Source of the DNA: Viola odorata
Lineage: Eukaryota; Streptophyta; Magnoliopsida; Malpighiales; Violaceae
Assembly: GCA_963691705.1 (NCBI GenBank)
Contig: OY829537.1
Location: 72,561,352 to 72,625,351 of the forward strand
Length of the DNA: 64,000 bases
Direction: 5' to 3'
Shown here: positions 1 to 11,589 of the stretch, piece after piece
How positions within the stretch are numbered: position 1 is the stretch's first letter
Layout: each line of letters begins with the position of its first letter
Made by a program: the position numbers and the translations under genes
Notes under the pieces: model-generated
Databases searched by the model: none
The model's input: the letters and a program-made list of their open reading frames with translations, nothing else
What the model was told of the DNA's origin: nothing

Positions 1-454
1 TCCCATACTAAGTTTTAGTTAATTTGTTAACGGGTTGAATTTGGAATGTGAAGGTGACGTGCAATAATATAGCCTTACATCTCTGGAGCTTATGTATTGC
101 TTTTGTTAATGGGTATATAACTGGGATTGGAGTTTCATTTGTCAGCAAAAAGTGCATCAACCTCAAAAATATGAATGGCTAAAATGGAAAGAACCCTCTT
201 CTAAGTTTGTATATGATGCCTACTTCTTTAGTTGAGTATGAAAAAGTTACGCCTTGTATCTGTAGAAGGGGGGTTTTCTGCATTGCTACTATTTTTACAT
301 CCTTCTTAAGCCTAGAATGCTTCGGTGAAAAATCTTTCATTGGCTAACAGACAATAAGTTCTGGATATGCACATTTTCGGGGATGTATTGTATGTTGATC
401 AGGATTTGTCGATTACTGCATAACAGCTTTGAATTTGATGAACAAACATTGCAG
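1..454 (+). other. Intron of the ATAD3-like gene (3' part)
   Basis: This stretch has no supported coding sequence and ends in a pyrimidine-poor but usable acceptor, TTGCAG at 449-454, directly before the conserved exon. I read it as the end of an intron whose donor lies before the window. Upstream exons of the ATPase are outside the window. Confidence 0.7.
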
Positions 455-950
455 GCGTAACAAAACCTACATGAGTGAAGCTCAGAGAAGTGCACTTAAT
501 GCCCTGCTTTTCCGTACTGGTGACCAGTCCAAGGACATAGTCCTAGCTCTTGCAACAAACCGCCCTGGTGATCTTGATTCTGCTGTGTCAGACCGCATTG
601 ATGAAATCCTAGAGTTCCCCTTACCTGGGAAAGAGGAACGGTTCAAGCTGCTGAAACTCTACCTGGACAAATATATAGCCCAGGCTGGATCAAGGAAATC
701 TGGTGGTTGGTTCAAAAATCTGTTCAAGAAACAACCGCAGAAGATAGAGATCAAGGGATTGACGGATGATATCATAAACGAAGCTGCAGAAAGAACTGAT
801 GGATTTTCTGGGAGGGAAATAGCAAAACTAATGGCAAGTGTTCAAGCTGCGGTTTATGGCAGTCAGAATTGTGTTCTTGATGCGGGCTTGTTCCGTGAAG
901 TGGTGGACTACAAAGTTGCTGAACATGAACAGAGAAGTAAATTGGCATAA
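455..950 (+). CDS. ATAD3: ATAD3-like AAA-type ATPase, last coding exon (partial)
   Basis: The exon encodes the C-terminal half of an AAA+ module followed by the lid, the closing part of plant ATPase family AAA domain-containing protein 3. Seen: the sensor-1 strand with asparagine (LALATNRPGDLD), the arginine-finger region (SDRIDE), the stretch EFPLPGKEERFKLLKLYLDKY, and the sensor-2 helix (DGFSGREIAKLMASVQAAVYG). Walker A and B must lie in earlier exons outside the window. The exon starts mid-codon after the acceptor AG at 453-454 and ends with TAA at 948-950. ATAD3 proteins are mitochondrial inner-membrane ATPases linked to nucleoid organisation and membrane contacts; that role is family knowledge, not visible here. 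The exon is intact, so the gene is probably functional. Confidence 0.92.
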
Positions 951-983
951 AAACCAGACGGGAAAAGTGGTTAATGGTGTCAG

Positions 984-1090
984 GTAACAAGTGAGTTATT
1001 CCTCTTATTCTTAGGCAATTTATATTTTTGCTAAAAAGGTGGTGTATGAGGGATTTAGCTAACCGGAAAAGCCATCATTCTTTGTTTCAG
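984..1090 (+). other. Possible 3'-UTR intron of the ATAD3-like gene
   Basis: CAG|GTAACAAG at 981-991 is a good donor, and GTGAGT at 991 is an alternative. TTTGTTTCAG ending at 1090 is a good acceptor. The enclosed ~107 bp is T-rich. The donor lies about 33 nt after the stop codon, too close to be expected to trigger nonsense-mediated decay. No transcript evidence is available. Confidence 0.4.
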
Positions 1091-1841
1091 CCATTTATGT
1101 GGCAATTATTTTCAACCCCTACTGCAGCGAGGAAATTTTGAAATCCGCACATACTTAGGATATGCTAGTTTTGAATTTAATGATTTTAGCTGTATATGCT
1201 TGAGATGGCTCTTTTTGTTTACGCGATTATTCGTTCTCTTTTGGTATCCTGTGATTAAGGTACATACACAACAATGAGAAACTAGACAGAACTACATAAT
1301 AACAATGACTTCTGTTGCTGCCTCTACCAATGGAACGATGCTTAGATTGTCCTAATCTCTATTTTTAGTGTAATAGCAAAAGCAATGTTTTGGTTGTGTT
1401 AGCTGGGGGTGATGTCAAGCTTGTCAAGCATTGCTAGAAGTTAAAGTTCTCTTTTTCTTTTTGGGAAAGCAAAAGGGTTTCTAATGTGTGACAAACAAGT
1501 AGTCAAATTGTAACTCAACTACCTATAAAGTTAAAGTTAGTACCGCTCATATCGCTAGATTGGGTCGGTGAAAATTTGGATTCAGATTAGTCAATCCAAT
1601 GGAGTTGGAAAGCAAGTGGTTTATCAGAAAGGAAAAGAAATACAATACATGAATGATAGACTAAAACCCTTCAAAATTCATGAGTAATCTAAATGATAAC
1701 AAGTTAAAAAAAAAAAACAAATTAATCCATAAATAAAATGATGGATCCAACTAATTCCACCAAAATCCAAAAAATTAATTAACGTCACATTTAACAGTAG
1801 GCACATTTAAACTTCTCGTCAAAATTTTACAAAAAAAGAAA
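1091..1841. other. 3' UTR of ATAD3-like gene and intergenic DNA
   Basis: This holds the remaining 3' UTR of the upstream gene, with no exact AATAAA on the plus strand, followed by AT-rich spacer. I see no coding region or clear repeat. Confidence 0.5.
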
Positions 1842-1847
1842 TTTATT
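1842..1847 (-). terminator. Poly(A) signal of the SAUR gene
   Basis: TTTATT on the plus strand reads AATAAA on the minus strand, about 42 nt after the SAUR stop codon. Position and motif fit a plant near-upstream element. Confidence 0.5.
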
Positions 1848-1888
1848 CAGCAAAAAGAAGAAAAAGAAAGAAGCTTGAATTCCTTAAT

Positions 1889-2308
1889 TTAGAGCATGTA
1901 GAGATTAGCCAATTCCTCCAAAGAATCCAAGCCAAGATTAATAGGATCAGCATTGTCAAGCATCCATAAGAGATGATCAAAGAACACAACCTCACATTTC
2001 ACCACCAAGAAATTATTATTAGATGCTTCTCCTCCTGGTTTCTCAACAAGAGCACTCACCAATGGATGCCTCAAATGCTTTGAACTAATCAAGTACCGCT
2101 TCCTCGTGCTGCCAACCAATATGCAGATGAGTGCTTGATCATCTTCAAGAACATCATCATTCTTGTTCTTGTTCTTGTTCTTGGCATGATGATGATGATC
2201 TGATGACCCCATTTCTTGTCTGCTGGATTTGGACCTTAGGCTGCTATATGAAGATGATCTACCTAGCTGTCTTGACAAGCTCTTGCACTTCCTTAGTATC
2301 AAATTCAT
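1889..2308 (-). CDS. SAUR: SAUR family auxin-responsive protein
   Basis: An intronless 139-codon ORF with the layout of a small auxin-up RNA protein. The basic, serine-rich N terminus (KCKSLSRQLGRSSSYSSLRS) precedes a low-complexity stretch with HHHH and KNKNKNKN. The SAUR core follows from about residue 58: ILVGSTRKRYLISSKHLRHP, then LVVKCEVVFFDHLLWMLDNA and a C-terminal DSLEELANLY. The ATG at 2308 is a true ATG, and the TAA is at 1891-1889. SAURs are short-lived proteins that promote cell expansion, many by inhibiting PP2C.D phosphatases; this is family knowledge and the divergent group seen here may differ. No lesion is visible. The KN and H runs are encoded by (GTTCTT)n- and (CAT)n-like microsatellites that could vary between individuals. 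Confidence 0.9.
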   Translation of the reverse strand: MNLILRKCKSLSRQLGRSSSYSSLRSKSSRQEMGSSDHHHHAKNKNKNKNDDVLEDDQALICILVGSTRKRYLISSKHLRHPLVSALVEKPGGEASNNNFLVVKCEVVFFDHLLWMLDNADPINLGLDSLEELANLYML

Positions 2309-2436
2309 CTTCTTCTCTCTTTTTTTTAAAAAAAAAAGTTGTGAGAAGGAAGGAAACTAAATAGGGAGTAGCTAGTGAAATTTAAAAATTAATGTAATAT
2401 GTTAATGGATTGAGAAAGAGAGGTGAGGGGGAGGTA

Positions 2437-2443
2437 TCATATA
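2437..2443 (-). promoter_or_regulatory. Candidate TATA box of the SAUR gene
   Basis: TATATGA on the minus strand, ~130 bp upstream of the SAUR ATG, is the only TATA-like motif noted close by. It would imply a ~100-nt leader. Weak evidence. Confidence 0.3.
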
Positions 2444-3326
2444 ATTAAGGGAGACTTGAGATACACATAAAACTAAAACAATGTCAAGTGTAGGTGGGTG
2501 GGGAGGATGCAATGTCATTGTTTTCCGGTGCTTGAAATTATGCGGGGATTAGTAGTAGCTTAATTCATCAGGCCCAACACTTTTGTGAAACCTCTCTGAG
2601 AATAATAATTAGAAACTTAGATCTGTATAGCAAGACTTTTTTTTTTAATATAAGTTTGAACGGCGGGTATTTTTGAGCTCATTAAGGTAGGATTAATCTT
2701 ATTTGTACCGGATTGGTCTACTAAGAAGTAAAGTACTTACAATAAGTAATTTTTCGATACATAAGAATTGAACCTATGATCTCTTGTTTAGTAGATGAAA
2801 GTGTCAAACTACTCATACAAATCACATATTGTTAGCAACATTTATTTTAGTTACCACGAAGACTATAAAAAGCACAGTTCTTACGAGAGAGAAATATAAA
2901 GACAAAATAGTAGTTTTAGCTCCTTGTTTGTTCATATTATCAAGGAAGAGCCTAATGCACACCATATTTGACAGATGTGAGTGCATATCTCAGAATATTA
3001 CATGTTAAATTAAGATTATACATATCCTTAATTGGGATACATTTATCAAACATGAGTACATTTTGAGATTTTTTTAATGTAGGTCCTTAATTTAGAATTC
3101 TAGCTATACGTATGCTCAAAAACGATCTCCATGTGTAATACAATAATACCCTACGAAGCAAAATACTCTTCTGAAAAAATATATGAAGCAAAATACTCAA
3201 CAAATACAAGAAAAACTACAAATATTGCATCCATAAATGAAGTATTTCATATCTAGGTGAATTGTTGATGGACTATAAGCCTGATACTTCAGGTGTAACG
3301 CAGGGGCTCACCTATCTACTATGTTA
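2444..3326. other. AT-rich spacer between the SAUR gene and the first retroelement
   Basis: No coding region is supported. A stretch around 2690-2830 resembles a dispersed plant repeat, but I cannot name it. Short T-runs occur at 2637-2646. Confidence 0.4.
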
Positions 3327-3331
3327 CTTTA

Positions 3332-3430
3332 TGTCACACCCCCAAACTAGAGTGTGTGACCGGCAAAACCTAGACTTGATTCGCTCCGCTACCATTCTGT
3401 CACACCCCCAAACTAGAGTGTGTGACCGGC
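3332..3430. repeat. Duplicated LTR terminus containing an inverted repeat
   Basis: The first ~33 bp of solo LTR S recur 66 bp later (3332-3364 and 3398-3430). Each copy holds GTCACAC and its complement GTGTGAC, able to form a 7-bp stem. Only the outer copy abuts the TSD. Confidence 0.75.
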
Positions 3431-3978
3431 ATGAGAGTTCGCATGGCTTCCTGTATTCATCTCGGACTCTCACCCGCCTAACTTAACTCTTTATCCAGAT
3501 CTTTTCCAAAAAAATTACAGATGGTTCATAAAGACAAAACTCAAGATTTACTTATATTGATTACTAAGCAATATTTACAGCAACACACACAGTCACTCCC
3601 GCACTTCTACCATAAGTAACAGACATATTAGGAAATCTATAATTTACAACTCCAAAACAGACATACATCATTAATCAACTAGGCCCTAGCGAAGGAGGAT
3701 GCTGGGCATACCGATCAACCTTGAAGAGTACTCTCTAGATCTGCCAACCAAAACTCACTACCATCTGCTACCAGCTGAAAAAGGGTTTAATACGAGAGGG
3801 TGAGTTACCACAACTCAGTGAATGCATAATACAAGATATAAACAGGCATGTACAAGCAACCATTCAGCGTATTTAATATGTATAACATAATATAGCTATT
3901 CCAATACGCAAATACTATAACTTATATACTCATCATTATCCAGTTAAACTTGTCAAAGCACAAGCAAAACAAACACGT

Positions 3979-4165
3979 TCGGACCGTGATAAATCACGTG
4001 CCAGCACCTTAATCCCTGCAGGCTAGGATGTTAACTCAGACCGTGATAGGCTAGAATATTAATTCAAACTATAATCCCATCACGTGCCAACACCATTGTC
4101 CCTGTCGGCTAGGACATTAACTCAGACCGTGATCCCATCACGTGCCAACACCACTGTCCCTGTCA
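3979..4165. repeat. Degenerate ~60-bp tandem repeats inside solo LTR S
   Basis: Three to four diverged units share 'accgtgat', 'cacgtgccaacacc' and 'gtccctgt..gctagg'. Related shorter pieces continue to about 4310 (gctaacaccgcccctgttag). Confidence 0.6.
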
Positions 4166-5475
4166 GCTAGGGCATAAAATTCTCAATAATTCTCAACAGA
4201 CCGAAGTGCTGGCCAAGCCACTTCGTGCTACCGCCATAACCTCCGGCTAGCTAAGGTATAACAGACCATGTGCACATGTGCTAACACCGCCCCTGTTAGC
4301 TAGGGTCATAACCAGAATAATACACCACATCTTTCATCACCAAATACTATCACCACGTATATCCACAACCATGATACAGTACACATTCATAATCATAATT
4401 TATACGAATAAGCAACATGCAATATTATCATGCAGTTTATACTTTGTATTATCCACTCACAGTTGTATATACACGCAAAATTACTTCACATGTTCTGCTC
4501 ACTCCGCGGTAGGATCAACAGGCTTCGTACCTAACACCAATTAAATATCATATCGGTTATTTACATAATAATAAATCAATTTCAGACCTGCACAATTAAT
4601 TAAAATACCAACACAATTTCTCATCTCCTCTTTCCCTGCTTCTTTTCAATTTCAGCTTCTTTCTTTTCTTACAACCAATTAATAAAATCTATTTAATATA
4701 AAAGGAAACTTGCATAGCAGATAAAGTAGTTACAAAAAACATCCGGTACACCAATAATTGTCCAATATATATCACTTTTAAAACTCAGAAATAACTTTCC
4801 CAAAACTGATCCGGTTGTAGGGACTGATCTGCAAACACTTAAACTTTGAGGACTAAACTTCACCATCTCTAAAATTTTAGGGACCAAAGTGTAAATAATT
4901 TTCTGTAATTGTTTTTCCAGAATTTTCAGAATAATTTCTACATCACTGACCTACCACAACCCCTAATTTGTCAGTTAGTTAGCTTCATACCCCTATTCCG
5001 CATGAATTCCCGAATTAAAACTATTAAACTTCAAACCGTCCTTTGCTTTCCTTTCAATCAATTGAACAAACCCATTAATAAAAACTCATTTGGTTATCAT
5101 TTAACACCATTACTTAACATTTCTATTCATTTATAATAAGGATTTTACCAACAAAACCCATTCACCCGATTGCTCCCGTACACCCAAATAAAACTAGCTT
5201 ATTCGCCCAAAATTGAACCCAAGCTATTTCCATACCTCTTAATTGAAAGACCCATGTAAATAATAAATACAAGGAAGAGAACTTACTAGTTTCTTCAAGC
5301 TACCAACAGCAGCAATCGTTTCCATTCTCTCTCTCTGTCTCTCTCTCTATTTACTTTCTTTCTTTTCTTTCCACGCTTCCTCCTTCTTTTCTTTTCTATT
5401 TGTTTCTTTTCTTTTTCTTTCTTATCTCTCTTTTCCCGTCCCTACTCTCTAATCATTATCCCACTTTTTCCTTTC

Positions 5476-5476
<1 letters not shown>

Positions 5477-5522
<46 letters not shown>

Positions 5523-5535
5523 TACTACTACTACT
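5477..5535. repeat. (TTA)n/(ACT)n microsatellite
   Basis: About fourteen TTA units are followed by about five ACT units, near the right end of solo LTR S. Confidence 0.9.
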
Positions 5536-5778
5536 ATTAAAATAACTAGTTTACATACGAACTTAACGAAATTTCTAACTCTCTTCTAATTTAACCAATA
5601 CTCATCTAATTAATCAAAATAACTCTAAGTCACAATTCTTGGGGTCTTACACTTTATGACCCAAGCTGACTTCAAAATCTCGATATCACACTTAAGTCGC
5701 GTACAATAAAACCAAACCAATCCAAATAAACAAGAATTAACATCCTTGTGCAATTTTACTAGTAAAACATAATATTTG

Positions 5779-6612
5779 GGCCAAGGAAGAGGCCAAGAAA
5801 GCAGAAGCTGCACTTCAGAAAGAAAAATGGGGGAACGCCTTTGCACCTTTTCCTCCGAGGCCTGCAAAAACCAAAAGGGAGAAAGATGAAAAGGAATTCA
5901 TGGATATATTTAAAAAAGTGGCAATTAACATACCTATGCTTGATTTAATTACTAAAATTCCTAGTTATGCTAAATTCCTTAAAGGTTTATGTTCTAACAA
6001 GAAGAAACTTGCAGGAGTTGAACAAGTTAGCTTGACCAAGAATATTTCATTAGTGTTTCAATCTAGGCTTTTAAAGAAGTGCACAGATTAAGGAACCTTC
6101 GATATTCCCTGTAAGATAGGCAACAAAAAAATTGAGAAGACCTTGTGTGAGTTGAGAGTCGGCATAAATGTCTTGTCATTGGCAGAGTGTGAGAGGTTAA
6201 ACATTGGAGCCATGAAAGAGACTAGAATAGTCATTCGGCTTGCTGATCGATCCATCATCTATCCCAAGGGAGTTGTCGAGGATGTCCTTGTCCAAGTTGA
6301 CTAATTCATCTACCTCGTGGACTTCTACATCGTCGACATGAACATGAATCTCTCTTCAAACACCACTAATATTCTCTTGGGGAGACCCTTTCTAAGGACT
6401 GCAAGGGCTTTGATTGATGTGTATAATGGGTACCTTTCTTTAGAGTATGATGGGCAAATAGTTAAATTTAATATGTATGATGCCATCAAACACCCAAGCG
6501 AGATACATAGCTTGAAATTTATAGATACTTATGAACCTCTTGCTAATGAAGTTTATGAACTTGACCCACTTGATTTTGCTCTTAGCAAGGGAATTGAAGG
6601 AGAAAACCTAGC
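5779..6612 (+). pseudogene. Athila-type Ty3/gypsy fragment A1: gag end and protease
   Basis: The reading frame resembles the gag-protease junction of Athila elements. It includes KVAINIPMLDLITKIPSYAKF, then a retropepsin-like region with ADRSIIYPKGVVEDVLVQVD and LLGRPFLRTARALIDVY. A closely similar stretch lies at 49600-50290 (A2). Stops interrupt it at 6089 and 6301, and the position of the catalytic D-x-G motif reads CELRVGIN, so Asp and Gly are both replaced. It is cut exactly at 6612 by element B, and continues after B at 38193 once one CTAGC copy is discounted. Its left end at ~5779 is abrupt, with ~120 bp of unrelated sequence between it and solo LTR S. Confidence 0.85.
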
Positions 6613-7561
6613 TGATACGATTCAAGCTCTTTTAAGGGCTGAAACATTTGAGTTTGGAGCAAGAATCTAGCTCGAGTTGTCTCTCAAATATACAACAAAA
6701 ATACACAAGGATTTGATGGAAAGATCCTAGAGATTTGCAGTGAAAAAGAGAGTATAACGAAAGACAGTTAATTAGGAAAGCAAACACAAGAAGGATGGAT
6801 AGATTCTTGAGATGAAATAGATTTAAACGACAATGAACACTTGAATTAAACTTGCAATTAACTTACAAAAGTAGAAGTCTTGAATCTTACACAAATGCAG
6901 TTACACGAACAGTCACACAAGAATTGAAAGTTTAATGGTTTTACTTGCAAAGATTAAAAGAGCTTTCAAGCCTTAAATCATACAAGTTAAGTCTATGGTG
7001 TTTAAAGGGAGGAGTATTCTCTAACTCAACAATAAACACTCAACATAAACTGTCTAAAAGAAGAAGAGAAGTAGCTATTTATACTAGGTATAAAATGGCC
7101 CTCGGAAAGCCTTCGGGGAAGACACAAGACAGTGATTGGTGGCATGCCGCTAAGGGTTTAGCGGCATGCTGCTAGCTTCGGCATGAATTACCCAAAAAAT
7201 AATCAATTTCTTCCAAGGAAGGCAGTGACTGGCGACATGCCGCTAGCTTCGGCATGAATTTCCCAAAAAGATCAAAAATCAACTCCAAGGAAGGCAGAGA
7301 CTGGCGGCAAGCCGCTAAGCCCTTAGCAGCATGTCGTTAGCGCCATAGTTGGAAAGATCATCTCTTCGTTGCTCCACGTATGCTTCTCGGCCTATGATGT
7401 GATGTGCAACCATCATTAAGGTCCAGCCTTCGTCTTGAAGCACATCCTCACTCATTTTGGCTTTAATCCATAGGATGGTCTACTTGGTCATACTCCTTGT
7501 GATTGGCCCTCTTGGAGCCGTATCGTGGGGTTCTAAGGTAGGAATGGGTGTGATCGTATCA
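6613..7561 (-). repeat. Element B, 3' LTR
   Basis: Matches 37264-38187 from TGATACGATTCAA to GATCGTATCA. A minus-strand TATA-like motif (GTATAAATAG, about 7074-7083) fits the orientation of B. A variable block at 7130-7350 repeats a 'GGCATGCCGCTAGC'-like motif that differs in length between the two LTRs. The C terminus of the B pol appears to read into this LTR. Confidence 0.9.
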
Positions 7562-7573
7562 TCTCCTCCTCCT
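7562..7573 (-). promoter_or_regulatory. Polypurine tract of element B
   Basis: On the minus strand AGGAGGAGGAGA lies directly before the 3' LTR of B, the place where plus-strand DNA priming occurs. Confidence 0.8.
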
Positions 7574-7617
7574 TGGAAAAGATTCGTCCTCGAATCTATA
7601 TCCTTCAGCTCGTCCTC

Positions 7618-9378
7618 TGACGCGCCGTCGAAACGCGCGTCAAAAGTAATAAAATAGTTCCTGATAGGCTAGATGCACAAATTAATGTATATAGCGGCAA
7701 GTCAGGGTCGAACCATAGGGAAATGAAACACTAGATTTAATCTTGCCCTAGATGTATGATCAGGATGAAAATGCACTAGACAGAAAAGTAAATCTGGGGG
7801 GGGTTTGGTTGGTTAGACGAGCCTAACCAACGATGGCAGTTGATATCGGTGCAGAAAACGTAAATAAAATGAAAATGATAAAAAAAACAGAAGAATAATA
7901 ATAAAAGCGGTGCAGACAAATAAACAAACGGTGCAGACAGACAGATATAGCAAAGAAGAAATTAAAACAAGAAGAGATAGCATATCAAATAAGAAGGAGA
8001 TAACGAAACAGGTAGAGACAATAAATCAGGTAAAGGGGAAATCTTAGCAGGGGTAGACGGTGGATTGCGTCGAGGTCTAGTCGGTCATTGGTGCAAGGAT
8101 AGACTATTTTCACGCCATAGACGTGCTATAGGAATCATGTTTTCACGTGGATCCCCTACTTCTCTTCTTAAGAGAAGTCACTCCCAAGGTACGCTTATGG
8201 GAGTGGCCGTGACACTGCGCCCAAGGTACGCTTATGGGTCAGACACGCAGGCCCGTGAAGTGGAGAGAAGACACGTCTAGGGCTAGACACTGAGAAGTCT
8301 GCCCTAACCGGTTTCTTGCCCTAACCAGATTGGACCAAACGACATGGTGACTCTAGGCTAGGTGCCTACTCTATTCCATGGCCTCACGTTAGTTATTACC
8401 ATGGAAATGACAATATTCATGAGAAACATGCAAATAGATGATCAAACTACCAACAAATATCACATGAAATGACAATAAAATGGCAAGAAAGCGGATACAA
8501 TAATGAAAACGTTTTAAGAGCACTTTGACCTCCCAACTATCCTCTTGCAATCCTTAAAATACCCCTGCCAAGACTAGAAACTTAGCCAATCATGCTAAGA
8601 ATCAAGCACAAAATAGATGGAGAAATCAACATAAACAGAGAACAGGTGCAGATGAAAATGAAAATCTAGAGCACTTAATTAAAACCGGCCGGAGCTTCAA
8701 AGCTCCGGCCAAAATCTGGAAAAACAAGAAGGGAACAGATCCCAAAGTTAGAGAGAGAGAGAGAGAAAAACGGCTACAATGATTCAAAACCCTAAAAAAA
8801 GGAAAAGCTCCCATAAAGCCCTAAAAACTAAGGTTTATATACAAGACAATCCCACAAGGGGACAAAATAGGACAGCTGGTTGGGGAGGAAGGAAGGAAGG
8901 GGCGTCCTTGACAGCTGGCAGGGGGAATATTGCATAGAATCCCGCTAGAATCTTTCTGGCATCTTTTGTCAAGCGTCAGCCTAGACGAGGAGCGTCATCT
9001 AGGGCAAGACGTAAGATATCTTCTAGGGCAAGACGACTTAGCTAGGGAATATTCTGGAATCTCTTTGGCATCTTTGGTCAAGCGTCATCCGAGAAGAAAC
9101 ATGCACGTGCGTGCGTCTAGGCCTGGACGTAAGATATCTTCAGTAGCTCATCCAGGTCTAGACGGTATAGAGGCGTCTAGGTCTCGACGACAAAACTGCG
9201 TCTAGGGCTCGACGATGAAAGATCAGCAAAAATGCATCCAAATGGCACGCTTATCAGCAAGTTTCTCCCTTTAGTCCAAATCTACAAAGTGGTTGGAAAA
9301 CAAGCCAAATTAGTAGTATCAAGTGTGAAATTAGACCTAAAAGAGAGGGAAAAACATGCATAAAAAGGCATCATATCA
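7618..9378 (-). mobile_element. Solo LTR 'G' inserted in the 3' end of B pol, TSD TCCTC
   Basis: Read on the minus strand it begins TGATATGATGCC and ends GACGGCGCGTCA. TCCTC flanks it at 7613-7617 and 9379-9383. Removing it and one TSD rejoins the pol tail of B in frame (AGED|ELKD). It has no gag or pol frame, so it is a solo LTR of 1761 bp. Its end forms a perfect 8-bp inverted repeat, TGACGCGC/GCGCGTCA, at 7618-7642. Near-repeated 'gtctaggg..gacg' motifs lie at 8980-9215. The family is not identified. A (GA)n run is at 8751-8766. Confidence 0.85.
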
Positions 9379-9383
9379 TCCTC

Positions 9384-10668
9384 TCCTGCAAGGCATAGGG
9401 TCAAGTCATTAATGTGGAAAGAATTACTAATGGACCCATACTCACTTGGTAAATCAAGGACATAAGCATTATTGTTGATTCAGTGTAGGATTTCGAAGGG
9501 TCCGTCGCCGCAGGGGCTTAATTTCCCTTGCCGATGATGAGGAAATCTATCCTTGCGCTAATGTAACCAAGCCTATTAGCCGGGCTCGAAAGAAGTTGGT
9601 TGCTTGCCTTTGTTGGGCTTGGAGGCTACTTTTTCCTTCATTGATTCAATGTTTTTTCGTACTTGGTTGTGCAACTTCTTGACCTCCTTCGCTTTAGTTT
9701 CTCCATCTATGCACTTGATCACACTCAATGGAAAAGGTAAGAGATCAAGAGGGGTGATTAAGTTTTTTCGTACTCAATGAGTCACCCTAAACTTCTATTC
9801 ACTACTTTTGTTTGACCATCCGTTTGAGGATGACAAGTAGTAGAGAATAAAAGTTTAGTGCCAAGCTTCGCCCATAATGTGCGCAAAAAATGACTCAAGA
9901 ATTTGGTGTCCCTATCACTCACGATGCTCCTAGGCATGCCATGCAAACGTACCACATGTTGAAAGAATAAATGAGCAATGTGAATGGTATCATGAGTTTT
10001 TGTGCATGGAATAAAATGAGCCATTTTAGAGAAGCGGTCAACAACGACAAAGAGGGAGTCATTACCGTGGCTAGACCTTAGTAGTCCTAAAATAAAATCT
10101 ATTGACAAGTCAACCCAAGGATGGCTAGCTACGGGTAATGGCATGTAAGATGCATGATGCATTAATTTGGATTTCGCTCTTTTACATACAAGGCATCTAT
10201 CAATTATTTTTGTCAAATAGACTTTCATTTTCGGCCAAAAGAAATGCACTTTCAATGATGCAATATTTTTGTAATGTCGAAATGACCATTCAATCCACCA
10301 CCATGGGCTTCCAACACAAGCAATTCACGTATGCTAGCTTTAGGTATGCAAAGTCGTTCATGTCTGAACAAGAATTTATCATGCTTCACAAAATGCAAAT
10401 AAGGTCCTTTATCACATGCTACATATATGTCACGCAACTCATCATCATGTTGATAACGATCCACTATATGCGCAAAACTAAAAATCTTAGCATCGAGAGT
10501 CGAAATGAGTACATACCTCATTGAGAGGGCATCGACAACCACATTTTTCTTGCCTTGTTTGTATTTGATCATGTAAGGAAATACTTTGATGAACTCCATC
10601 CACTTAGCATGCCACTTGTTGAGTTTGCCTTGCCCTTGGAGAAACCCGAGGCTTAAATGATCGGTGTG
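9384..10668 (-). pseudogene. Element B pol, 3' part: RNase H end and integrase
   Basis: Reading from 10668 down: the RNase H tail (HTDHLSLGFLQGQGKLNKWH, then KQGKKNVVVDALSMRY), an integrase N-terminal region ending [13 protein letters not shown], and the catalytic core with SIDFILG and SDRDTKFL. The third acidic position reads DGQTKVVN, so the catalytic glutamate of the DD35E triad is a lysine (AAA). The C-terminal domain continues to about 9384 with several stops and shifts (KVASKPN, RFPHHRQGKLSP, NNNAYVLDLPSEYG). A frameshift joins the two main frames near 10252. The frame begins exactly at the C insertion. Dead by several independent lesions. Confidence 0.9.
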
Positions 10669-11589
10669 TGTCGCGCCCCACAAAAAATTACGAAAAAGTA
10701 ATTCGCGAGTGTTCAACGAAATTTGAGACCTTCAGATGCTCGGCGTAAAAGGACGCCTAGCAGCATGCAATGAAGTCGCCACCCTAATTTGGTTGCTAGG
10801 TTTAGGGAACCTTAATCGTCATGGCATAAGAAATATAATAAGTAAAAAACTAAAGGCACAAAAAAAAAGGGTCTGGACCCCAGACAAAGGTTCGGGGTCG
10901 TATTATGGTCTCGGGAAGGTGTTAGGTACCCGAGTCACATCCAAAAATGGTTACCGGTTGATGAGAGAGGTGTTTAAAAAGGTGTTTGATAAAATGCGTT
11001 TTGAAAAAAAGGGGCCCTCAGAGGAATCGTCACTTTAGTCTTTTCTATGATCGTGACCGTTCAGGGATAATTAAAAAATCTTTCTGACGGGGTTACCATT
11101 TATCGAGATTGATTGATTATTCCTGACCGCAACGTGATGGGACTGAATTTTCCGTAAGACTGAATGAGCGCCCTCTTATTTCATCATCGGGCCATGCATG
11201 ATTAAATTAATTACTACGTGATCCTAACATGGATTGCTAACAAAGTACAAATTTAAATGATAGATTTTTGAAGTGGAAAACTGACGTGGGATCGAAAGTC
11301 CCCATGTACATGCAGTCAATACAAGCGAGAATTTAAAATCATATGAACATGGCATTTTAAGGAAGTCTTTAAACACGTTGTTCATGTGAGTTGATTTTAG
11401 TTCTAGCAATTCTATATATCATGCGTACGATTGATATTTACGAAAAGCGTTGAATAAATAAAAAGGAATTGAAAAGCATACTTTCGAGCGAAGCTTGAAC
11501 TTAAAATCTACAAAGTAAGAGTGTTAGCGATAGCTTGAGAAATAAATAGGCAATTTTATGAGTGCGAAAATTTAAATGACAATTGACTG

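Larger units (their letters stand above)
3332..5651. mobile_element. Solo LTR 'S' of a gypsy-type element, TSD CTTTA
   Basis: The unit begins TGTCACACCC and ends GGGTCTTACA, and is flanked on both sides by CTTTA (3327-3331 and 5652-5656), a 5-bp TSD typical of LTR retrotransposons. Its 2320 bp hold no gag or pol reading frame, so it is a solo LTR left by LTR-LTR recombination, or an element that never had coding capacity. Long LTRs with this kind of terminus occur in Tekay/Del-type chromoviruses; that assignment is inference. The transcriptional orientation could not be fixed. Confidence 0.82.

Noticed and set aside
8065..9205. Plus-strand frames of 71 and 91 codons
   Set aside because: They lie inside solo LTR G, with no domain and no relation to a known gene.
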